A program made the translations under genes and the position numbers. A model generated the notes under the pieces. The model was not told the origin of the DNA. It saw only the letters and a list, made by a program, of their open reading frames with translations, and made no database searches. A stretch of 64,000 bases of DNA, from NCBI RefSeq assembly GCF_900230185.1, contig NZ_OCSR01000002.1:124001-188000 (forward strand). Reading direction: 5' to 3'. This document shows, in pieces, positions 19,048-26,064 of this stretch (position 1 is the first letter of the stretch; every line of letters begins with the position of its first letter). The stretch is from Burkholderia sp. OK233. GTDB taxonomy: Bacteria > Pseudomonadota > Gammaproteobacteria > Burkholderiales > Burkholderiaceae.

Positions 19048-19192
19048 CTCATTGATGAAGCGAGGCGGACCTCGCATTCGAGGTTCAAACAGGCTCGCCG
19101 CGCCGGCGACCTCTTGTTATAATTCTCTCATCAACGCGAACAAAACATAACGCGCCCCCACACTGCGCTCCACACTGCGCGACAGGACCTCC

Positions 19193-19918
19193 ATGCTGAA
19201 ACCCGACCGCCTCCGCGCCCTCGCCGATGCGCTGGCCAAGCAGAACGTGATGCGCCTGCGCGACGCCGCCAGCCTGCTGGACGTATCGGAGATGACTGTC
19301 CGGCGCGATATCGCAGGCAGTCCAGAACGATTCACGTATCTCGGCGGCTACATCGTCAGCGCGACCGACGTACCCAACAACGCCGGCTATTCACTCGAAG
19401 AAGAGAAAGATCATTTCGCGCAAGCCAAGGCGGAGGCATCCGCGATTGCAGCGAAACTCGTCATCGACCACGAAACGATCTTCATCGATTGCGGTACGAC
19501 GCTCACCACGCTTGCGCGCCTGATTCCGCTCGAACGTCACGTCACCGTAGTCTGTTATTCGCTGAATGTGGCGGAGATTCTGCGGCGCAAGCCGAACGTG
19601 CGAATGATTCTGCTGGGCGGCGTCTATGTGCCCTCGTCAGATTCGTTTGCGGGCGAAGAGAGTCTGGAGATGCTGCGTCGCATGGGCATCAACAAGGCGT
19701 TCATTTCCGCGGGCGGTGTGGACAACGCACGCGGCGTCACGTGCTGGAACTTTCACGAAGTCGCGCTCAAGCAGGCGGCCATGGCAAGTGCCGTCGAACG
19801 GCATCTGGTCGTGGACCAGAGCAAGTTCGGCGTTGTCAAGGCGGTGCGTTTCTCGCAAATCGACGACTTCGATTCCATCATCACCGAGAAAGGCCAGGAG
19901 CACCGCAAGCGCAAATGA
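19193..19918 (+). CDS. DeoR-family transcriptional regulator of the sugar region
   Basis: 241 residues; AGGACCTCC immediately precedes ATG 19193. The N-terminal helix-turn-helix is DeoR-like (RLRDAASLLDVSEMTVRRDI), followed by the sugar-phosphate-sensing domain with IFIDCGTTLTTLARLIP and the SDSFAGEESLEML region. DeoR regulators are usually repressors released by phosphosugars. It converges on a long operon with deoC and a PfkB kinase, so deoxyribose-5-phosphate is the natural candidate effector. A TATAAT hexamer at 19118-19123 may be its -10 box, without a clear -35. Confidence 0.92.
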   Translation: MLKPDRLRALADALAKQNVMRLRDAASLLDVSEMTVRRDIAGSPERFTYLGGYIVSATDVPNNAGYSLEEEKDHFAQAKAEASAIAAKLVIDHETIFIDCGTTLTTLARLIPLERHVTVVCYSLNVAEILRRKPNVRMILLGGVYVPSSDSFAGEESLEMLRRMGINKAFISAGGVDNARGVTCWNFHEVALKQAAMASAVERHLVVDQSKFGVVKAVRFSQIDDFDSIITEKGQEHRKRK

Positions 19919-19925
19919 ATGCGCC

Positions 19926-19980
19926 AGCCACGCACGGGCGCGCCGCGACGGCGTGACACCGTCTGGTCGCCGGCGTGGCT
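19926..19980. terminator. Large inverted repeat between convergent genes
   Basis: AGCCACGC (19926-19933) pairs with GCGTGGCT (19973-19980), with a second stem (GACGG/CCGTC) inside. It sits in the 74-base gap between the deoR-type gene and the end of the ABC operon, a typical place for a bidirectional terminator. No T-run. Confidence 0.4.
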
Positions 19981-19992
19981 CGCGTTCAGTCT

Positions 19993-21051
19993 TCAGCTTT
20001 TGCGTTGCAATGCGAAGAGCGTCCCGGCGATCAGAATGAACGCGCCGATGATCGCCTTCTGCCAGGTGCTCGGTACGCCGATCAGAATCAGCACGCTATT
20101 GATCAGCGTGACCAGCACCACGCCGAGCAACGTGCCGGCCACCGTACCCGTCCCCCCCGTGATGCGCGCGCCGCCCAGGATCACCGCGGCGATCACATCG
20201 AGTTCCGAGCCCACCAGATCGAACGGATTCGCGAGCCGGTTGTTCGATACATGCAGAATGCCCGCTATGCCGGCGAGCATGCCGGTATAGCCAAACACGA
20301 ACAGATGGATCGCGCGCAGGTTATAGCCGAGCCGCTCGGCAATCGCGAGGCTGCCGCCCATTGCATAGACTCCGCGTCCCATCATGGTCCGGTTCAACAG
20401 CCACCACGTAACAACGGCGGCCGCCACCAGCGCCAGCACCGAAATCGGCAACACCGCGCGCAGGCCTTCGTTGGTGTGATAGAAAAACAGCGGAATCCGG
20501 CCGAAGTGATCCATGCTGTGTGGAATGTTCATAAAGAACGTCGTGCCGATGAACGTCAGCAACAGGCCGCGATACAGATACTGCGTGCCGATCGTGACGA
20601 TCAGCGAAGGCGCTTTCAACCGATGCACCAGCACGCCGTTGATGAGACCGAGCAGCACGCCACCCAGCGCGCCGGTGATCAGGATCAGCGCGAACGGCGC
20701 GTCCGGCCACCAGGCAAACACCGCCTTCGTGATGCCGTACATCGTCAGCGCGGCGATCGCCGTGAACGAGACGTCGATGCCGCCGGACGCCAGCACGACA
20801 AGCGTGCCCAGCGCGAAAAGCGACATCGTGGTGGCCGAATGCAGCAGATCGAATAGCGTCGCGAGCTGAAAGAAGCGCGGATTGATCGCGCCGACAATCA
20901 GGCACGTCGCCGCGATCAACGCGACGGTGAACCATTCGGGGTTGCGCGAGAGCCTGGCCCGCAGGGTGGGCGGCTTGACCTCGGGTGCGACTTCGACAAC
21001 GGTCGGGGTGGTCATGGTCTGGTTCATGCGCGAATGGATCCGCGAGTTCAT
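19993..21051 (-). CDS. Sugar ABC transporter permease (RbsC/LsrC type), last gene of operon
   Basis: 352 residues with about ten membrane helices. Signatures of the branched sugar-permease family: ASGGIDVSFTAIAALTMYGI and ELDVIAAVILGGARITGGTG, which is the EAA-like loop. It follows the ATPase gene by 15 bases and is one of two permeases in this operon, the other being upstream of the solute-binding protein gene; they likely form a heterodimer. AAGGA lies about 11 bases before ATG 21051. Confidence 0.93.
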   Translation of the reverse strand: MNSRIHSRMNQTMTTPTVVEVAPEVKPPTLRARLSRNPEWFTVALIAATCLIVGAINPRFFQLATLFDLLHSATTMSLFALGTLVVLASGGIDVSFTAIAALTMYGITKAVFAWWPDAPFALILITGALGGVLLGLINGVLVHRLKAPSLIVTIGTQYLYRGLLLTFIGTTFFMNIPHSMDHFGRIPLFFYHTNEGLRAVLPISVLALVAAAVVTWWLLNRTMMGRGVYAMGGSLAIAERLGYNLRAIHLFVFGYTGMLAGIAGILHVSNNRLANPFDLVGSELDVIAAVILGGARITGGTGTVAGTLLGVVLVTLINSVLILIGVPSTWQKAIIGAFILIAGTLFALQRKS

Positions 21052-21066
21052 GGGTATCGACGTCCT

Positions 21067-22623
21067 TTATGCGGCTTCCGAAAGCAGCGCGTGATACAAG
21101 TCGGCTTCGCTCAACGCGCCGGCCTGATATTCGCTGGCCACACGCCCCTTCTTCATCATCAGGATGCGATCGCAGTTCTGCAGCAGCTCCGGCAGGTCGT
21201 CGCTGATCAGAATGATGCCGATGCCGCGTTGCGACAGGCGCTGCATGATGCGATAGATGATGTCCTTCGATCCGACGTCGACGCCCACCGTCGGTCCATG
21301 CAGAATCAGCACGCGCGGATCGATGGCGAGCCAGCGGCCGATCAGCACACGCTGCTGGTTGCCGCCCGAGAGCGACTGCACGGGTTTGTCGACGCCGGGC
21401 GTCGCGATCTGCAAATCTTTCACCGTCTGTTCGGCGAGCGCTTGCGCGCGCGTGCGGTCGATCTGGCCGAAGCGGTCCCGCAGGCTGGAGATCATCGCCG
21501 TAATCACGTTGTCGCGGATCGACTTGTCGAGAAACAGCCCTTCGTTCAGACGGTCTTCGGGCACATAGCCAATGCGATGATGTTTCGCGTCCGAGGGCGT
21601 GCGCAATGAAATCGCCTTGCCATCGAGCAACACCTGCCCCGATTGCGCCGCCGCAACGCCCGCGAGTGCGCGCGCGAGTTCGTTGCGCCCCGAATCGAGC
21701 AAGCCGGTGACGCCAAGAATTTCACCTCGGTGCAGCTTGAACGACACGTCGCTGAACTGACCTGCACGCGTGAAGCCGCTTACGTCGAGCACGACATCCT
21801 GGCCCAACGTGCCTTCACGATAGCGCTCGTTCGTCAGATGGCGTCCCGTCATCAGTTCGCTGATCTGCGCTTTGGTGAATTGCGCGATCGGCCCTTGCGC
21901 CATCTTCTGGCCGTCGCGCAGCACGATGACTTCGCCGCCGATCGCGTAACACTCGTCGAGCTTGTGGCTCACGAACAGCACCGTTACGCCCTGCGCGCGC
22001 AGGTTGGCAAGGACGGCGATCAGATTGTCGACTTCCTTCTGCGTGAGCGACGTGGTGGGCTCGTCCATGATGACGAACTTTGCCTCGCTGGCAATCGCGC
22101 GAGCAATGGCAACGAGCTGACGCGCGGCGAGCGGCAATTGCTCGATCAAGGTCGCCTGAAACTCGGCGTCGCCGGGCAGGCCGACCGATTCCAGCGCGCG
22201 CGCAGCCGTGCGCGCGAGTGCGCGCCGGTCGAACGTACGCGCGAGCCGGCCTTCGTGTGTGGCCAACTCGGCGGTAAGCGCGACGTTTTCCGCGACGTTC
22301 ATGTTGGGCAGCAGCGAGAGATCCTGATAGACGGTTTCGATTCCTGCCGCCAGCGATTCCAATGCGGACAGCCGTGCATGCCGAACGCCTTCGATCACGA
22401 GTTCGCCTTCGTCGGGCGGCTGCGCGCCGGAGATGATCTTGATCAGCGTGCTCTTGCCGCAGCCATTCTCGCCGAGCAGGTGATAGATCTGACCACGCTC
22501 GAACGACAGGCTCACCCCGCGTAATGCATGTACGCCGGTGAAGCGCTTATGCACGCCGACCACCTGCAGAAACGGCTGCGAGGTGTCGGACTGCGGCGGC
22601 GGAGACGATACGTCTTGATTCAT
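21067..22623 (-). CDS. Sugar ABC transporter ATP-binding protein (double ABC, RbsA type)
   Basis: 518 residues with two nucleotide-binding domains. First: Walker A GENGCGKST, signature LAARQLVAIARAIA, Walker B KFVIMDEPT. Second: degenerate Walker A GLLDSGRNE, then LSGGNQQRVLIGRWLA and a PTVGVDVGSK segment, all usual for RbsA-like ATPases. ATG 22623 is taken although no ribosome-binding site is obvious; a TTG 15 bases upstream is in frame. It powers the importer made with the two permeases and the binding protein of this operon. Confidence 0.93.
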   Translation of the reverse strand: MNQDVSSPPPQSDTSQPFLQVVGVHKRFTGVHALRGVSLSFERGQIYHLLGENGCGKSTLIKIISGAQPPDEGELVIEGVRHARLSALESLAAGIETVYQDLSLLPNMNVAENVALTAELATHEGRLARTFDRRALARTAARALESVGLPGDAEFQATLIEQLPLAARQLVAIARAIASEAKFVIMDEPTTSLTQKEVDNLIAVLANLRAQGVTVLFVSHKLDECYAIGGEVIVLRDGQKMAQGPIAQFTKAQISELMTGRHLTNERYREGTLGQDVVLDVSGFTRAGQFSDVSFKLHRGEILGVTGLLDSGRNELARALAGVAAAQSGQVLLDGKAISLRTPSDAKHHRIGYVPEDRLNEGLFLDKSIRDNVITAMISSLRDRFGQIDRTRAQALAEQTVKDLQIATPGVDKPVQSLSGGNQQRVLIGRWLAIDPRVLILHGPTVGVDVGSKDIIYRIMQRLSQRGIGIILISDDLPELLQNCDRILMMKKGRVASEYQAGALSEADLYHALLSEAA

Positions 22624-22641
22624 GATGGCGAGTCGCAAGTT

Positions 22642-22690
22642 AAGGCGTGCTCATACGGGCACGCCTTGAGGAAAGTCCCCCGAGGGGGAC
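22642..22690. other. Two adjacent hairpins between binding-protein and ATPase genes
   Basis: AAGGCGTGC/GCACGCCTT (22642-22667) and GTCCCCC/GGGGGAC (22675-22690). In minus-strand transcription both lie just after the solute-binding protein gene. In ABC operons such stem-loops often protect the binding-protein mRNA or attenuate the rest, giving an excess of binding protein. Confidence 0.5.
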
Positions 22691-22719
22691 GCCGTGAAAC
22701 ATGAAACAAAAAAGCCCGA

Positions 22720-23724
22720 TCAGAACGGATACTGCTTGTAGTTCGACTTGTCGACGTTCACCCAGCCCTGGCCGCGCACGATGATTCCTTTGCCCGGCCC
22801 CTTCGCGACGGTGACTTTGGTGTAGCCCGGAATGCCAAGATCGGCGCCGTTCTCGACCGTCTTGCCGTCGATCAGAATCTGCGCAACCTTATTCATCGCG
22901 ATGCCCGCGAGCTTCGGATCCCAGAACGCAATGCCGTTGATCGCGCCGCTCTCGAGGAACTTGCCGGCTTCCGTCGGCAGGCCCGTGCCGTAGACGCAGA
23001 TCTTGCCCTGCATGCCAGCTTCTTCGACGGCACGGCCGATGCCGATCACGTCGAGCGAGGACGAGCCCTGGAAGCCCTTCAGATCCGGATGCTTGCGCAG
23101 CACTTCCTTCGCAACTTCATAGGCGCGCTCGCCGTCGTTATTGGTCTCGAGTTTCGGTTCGACCAGATCCATCTTCGGATATTTCGCCTTGGCGTTGCCG
23201 ATCCCGCCGTCGGCCCATTGCACCTGCGAGCGGCTGCCCAGCGAACCGACCAGCGCCACCCACTTGCCGTCGTCGTGCATGCACGAGGCGAGACGCTCGT
23301 TCAGGCCGGCGCCGTAGGCCGTGTTGTCGAATGCTTCGATGTCGACCATCGTGTTCTTCGCGTTGTCGGCCTCATGGGTCACCACCTTGATGCCGCGATC
23401 CATCGCCTTCTTCAGCGCCGGTTCGAGCGTCGGCGGATCGTAGGGCACCACGGCAATGGCGGTGACCTTCTTCGCGATCAGGTCTTCGATGATCTTCAGT
23501 TGCTGTGCCGCATCCGCGCGGCCCGGGCCGGTCTGATACGCGTTCACGCCCGGGTTGTCCTTTGCGAATTGCTTGACACCGTCGTCCATGCGGTTGAACC
23601 AGTTGATACCGGTCACTTTGACGACCGTGACGATCGTCTCGTTGGTTGCAGCCTGCGCAGCGGCGATCACGCCTACGGTAAGAGCGCCTGCTGCGAGCGC
23701 GGCACCCAGTCGAGTCAATTTCAT
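22720..23724 (-). CDS. Sugar ABC transporter substrate-binding protein
   Basis: 334 residues; AAAGGAG precedes ATG 23724. Signal peptide cleaved after AAAQA, then the periplasmic-binding-protein 4 (ribose/LsrB) fold: VVKVTGINWFNRMDDGVKQF, the hinge text VTAIAVVPYDPPTLEPALKK, TVVHEADN-like ligand strand VVTHEADNAKNTMVDIEAFD and SSSLDVIGIGRAVEEAG. It resembles autoinducer-2/rhamnose binding proteins. In this operon with deoC and a sugar kinase, deoxyribose or a related deoxy sugar is the inferred ligand. Confidence 0.92.
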   Translation of the reverse strand: MKLTRLGAALAAGALTVGVIAAAQAATNETIVTVVKVTGINWFNRMDDGVKQFAKDNPGVNAYQTGPGRADAAQQLKIIEDLIAKKVTAIAVVPYDPPTLEPALKKAMDRGIKVVTHEADNAKNTMVDIEAFDNTAYGAGLNERLASCMHDDGKWVALVGSLGSRSQVQWADGGIGNAKAKYPKMDLVEPKLETNNDGERAYEVAKEVLRKHPDLKGFQGSSSLDVIGIGRAVEEAGMQGKICVYGTGLPTEAGKFLESGAINGIAFWDPKLAGIAMNKVAQILIDGKTVENGADLGIPGYTKVTVAKGPGKGIIVRGQGWVNVDKSNYKQYPF

Positions 23725-23846
23725 GCGATGTCTCCTTTGTCGTTCGATGTAGTTCAATGTCGCCCCACTTCACCATCACGGACAGTCAGGGCTCGTTGTC
23801 CGTCGCGTACTGAAACCTGGGTTGCGCTTCGCGTCTCTTCGGCGCG

Positions 23847-24902
23847 CTAACGTTTCGGCGCCGTGCCGGAACTCGCTGCACTCCCGCCACCACCGCCGCC
23901 GCTAAAACCGAAGATCGCGCGCACCCGCTCGCCGCCCGCAAACGCGAGCGACAGCAGCAACAGAAAACCCCATGCGCAATCGCCGAAAAACTGCGACACG
24001 CCCAGCAGATTGAACAGGCTCGAGAGGAATTGCAGCACGGTTGCGGCAAAGAACACGCAGATGATGCGGCCGTGACCGCCGGCGGGATTCACCCCGCCCA
24101 TCACCGCGATCAGAATGGCGATCAGCAGATAGGAGTTGCCGTAGTCCCATTTCGCACTGGACGTATGCGTCGCGCTGATCAGACCCGCGAGCGACGCAAG
24201 CACGCCGCACATCGCATAGGTTGTGATCAGCATCCGCGCGCGCGGAATGCCCGCATAGAACGCCGCTTTGGGGTTGGTGCCCATCAGATAGAGACGCAAG
24301 CCGAACGGGCTGCGTCTGAGCAACCAGCCCAGCACGACCACGGCCGCGATAAAAATGCAGAACGCGATCGGCACCTGAAACACGGTACCGTTACCGATAT
24401 TCGACAACGGGTCGACATAGTCGACATGCACCGAGGCGCCGTTGCTGAGCACCACCGCGAAGCCCGTGAACAGCAACTGCGTGCCGAGTGTGCAGAGAAT
24501 CGGCGTGAGCCGGAGGCGCGCGATCACCACGCCGTTCAGAAGACCGCCGAGCAGCCCCATCGCCACCACGATCACGCAGAAGAGCGAGGTGTAGAGCGCG
24601 GGCGAATCGTCGCCGTTGACGAAGCGCGGCACGACGAGCGCCGCAACCATCCCGGACAGGTTCGCGAGCCCGACGCCCGACAGGTCGATCCCGCCGTTGC
24701 CCGACACCATCGACAACATGATGCCGAGCGCCAGCAAGCCGAGCTCGGGCAACTGGCCACCCATGGACTGCAGGTTGTCGATATCGACGAATTGCCCATG
24801 CGAGAGCCACGTCGCGACCAGCACGACGAGTACGTTGACGATCAGCAGAAAATTCAGTTGCCGGTCGCCGAACATTTTTCCAGCGGTGAACGAGGACTTC
24901 AT
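23847..24902 (-). CDS. Sugar ABC transporter permease (first permease of operon)
   Basis: 351 residues, multi-helix membrane protein with MVSGNGGIDLSGVGLANLSG and LIAVMGGVNPAGGHGRIICV, the paired motifs of sugar permeases of the ribose type. The C-terminus carries an unusual poly-Gly run followed by SAASSGTAPKR. ATG 24902 is chosen; a GTG nine bases upstream is nearer to AAGGAG and cannot be excluded. It is 34 bases downstream of the kinase gene. Confidence 0.92.
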   Translation of the reverse strand: MKSSFTAGKMFGDRQLNFLLIVNVLVVLVATWLSHGQFVDIDNLQSMGGQLPELGLLALGIMLSMVSGNGGIDLSGVGLANLSGMVAALVVPRFVNGDDSPALYTSLFCVIVVAMGLLGGLLNGVVIARLRLTPILCTLGTQLLFTGFAVVLSNGASVHVDYVDPLSNIGNGTVFQVPIAFCIFIAAVVVLGWLLRRSPFGLRLYLMGTNPKAAFYAGIPRARMLITTYAMCGVLASLAGLISATHTSSAKWDYGNSYLLIAILIAVMGGVNPAGGHGRIICVFFAATVLQFLSSLFNLLGVSQFFGDCAWGFLLLLSLAFAGGERVRAIFGFSGGGGGGSAASSGTAPKR

Positions 24903-24936
24903 GGTGAGCACGATCTCCTTCAGTCTTCGCGAACGG

Positions 24937-25902
24937 TCAGGACAATGGCGAGGATGCCTCGGCCGGCTGGCTCAACACGCGGTTCACTTCGTCGAGCGTC
25001 GGCATGGAAGGCGCCGTGCCCGGACGCGTGACGGAAATGCCCGCGAGCGCGCAGCCGAAACGGAGCGCCGAGACGGCATCGTCGCCGCGTGCGAGGGCCG
25101 CCGCGAAACCGCCCGTGAAGCCGTCGCCGGCACCGGCGGTCTCCACCACGCGGCCGCAGTGATAGGCCGGCACGAGCACCGATTGGCTTGCCGAGTGCAG
25201 CAGCGCGCCGCCTTCCCCCAGCGTGACGATGACCGCGCCGACACCTTTGGCGAGCAGCACGTCGGCGGCGCGGCGCGCGTCGTCGGCATTCGCGATCGGC
25301 ACGCCGGTGAGCGCGGTGGCTTCAGTTTCGTTCGGGGTGATGTAGTCGCACAACGGAAAGATGTCGTCGTCGAGCGGCAAGGCAGGCGCCGGGTTGAACA
25401 CGGTAATGACGCCGTGCCGGCGCGCCACTTCGAGCCCGTGGCGTGCAGCCGCGAGCGGCTGTTCGAGCTGCGTGACAAATACGCGCGCGGCGGCGATATC
25501 TGCTTCGATCGCGTCGACGTCAGCTGCCTCCATCGTACCGGCCGCGCCGGAGGCGACGATGATCGCGTTCATGCCGGTGTTGTCGTCGACGAAGATATGC
25601 GCGGCCCCCGTGGACACGCCCTCGACCACTGAGGCGCGTGCCGTGATGCCTTCAGCGGCCCACGTTGCGCGCGCAATCTCGCCGAATGCATCATGGCCGA
25701 TTCGGGTGCAGAACACCACTTCGGCGCCGGCGCGCGCTGCCGCCACCGCCTGATTCGAGCCCTTGCCGCCCGGCCCCATCGCGAACGCCGTGCCGGCAAT
25801 CGTCTCGCCGATCAGCGGCATACGCCCGGCGCGAAACGTCAGGTCGGTGACGTAGATGCCGAGAATGACGACACGCCCGTTTCGTTGCAAAGACGCGTTC
25901 AT
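24937..25902 (-). CDS. PfkB-family carbohydrate kinase (ribokinase/deoxyribokinase type)
   Basis: 321 residues; AAGGGGAA precedes ATG 25902. N-terminal signature MGPGGKGSNQAVAAARAGAE and C-terminal signature ETAGAGDGFTGGFAAALA with the catalytic Asp in GAGD define a ribokinase-like enzyme, length as in RbsK (about 310). It would phosphorylate the imported sugar at O5. Next to deoC the natural substrate is 2-deoxyribose, giving deoxyribose-5-phosphate; ribose cannot be excluded. Its start codon overlaps the stop of a 34-codon upstream ORF. Confidence 0.93.
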   Translation of the reverse strand: MNASLQRNGRVVILGIYVTDLTFRAGRMPLIGETIAGTAFAMGPGGKGSNQAVAAARAGAEVVFCTRIGHDAFGEIARATWAAEGITARASVVEGVSTGAAHIFVDDNTGMNAIIVASGAAGTMEAADVDAIEADIAAARVFVTQLEQPLAAARHGLEVARRHGVITVFNPAPALPLDDDIFPLCDYITPNETEATALTGVPIANADDARRAADVLLAKGVGAVIVTLGEGGALLHSASQSVLVPAYHCGRVVETAGAGDGFTGGFAAALARGDDAVSALRFGCALAGISVTRPGTAPSMPTLDEVNRVLSQPAEASSPLS

Positions 25903-26003
25903 TCGCGTTCCCCTTGAAGCGCGTTGATCGTGAGGCATGCGTGCGGGGCATGTATTGCGCGCAGCACCGCGGTGTTCAATTGCAGATCCAGATGCTTCAG
26001 CAC
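25899..26003 (-). CDS. Very short coupled ORF resembling the N-terminus of a RbsD/FucU mutarotase
   Basis: Read on the minus strand, GGAGGAG lies 5 bases before GTG 26003; 34 codons follow and the TGA overlaps the ATG of the kinase gene (ATGA). The peptide begins (V/M)LKHLDLQLNTAVLRAI and continues with HAPHACLTIN, which resembles the first 25 residues of RbsD/FucU sugar mutarotases (typically MLK-LDP-L---LL-AL---GHGD). The rest of such a protein, about 110 residues, is absent. It may be a truncated mutarotase gene whose start and stop were kept because they drive translation of the kinase. The homology is from memory and short. Confidence 0.55.
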   Translation of the reverse strand: MLKHLDLQLNTAVLRAIHAPHACLTINALQGERE

Positions 26004-26064
26004 GTTGTCTCCTCCATTTTCTGGTTGGCGTGCATGGTGTTCAGGCGTGAGTGCCGACGCCTGG

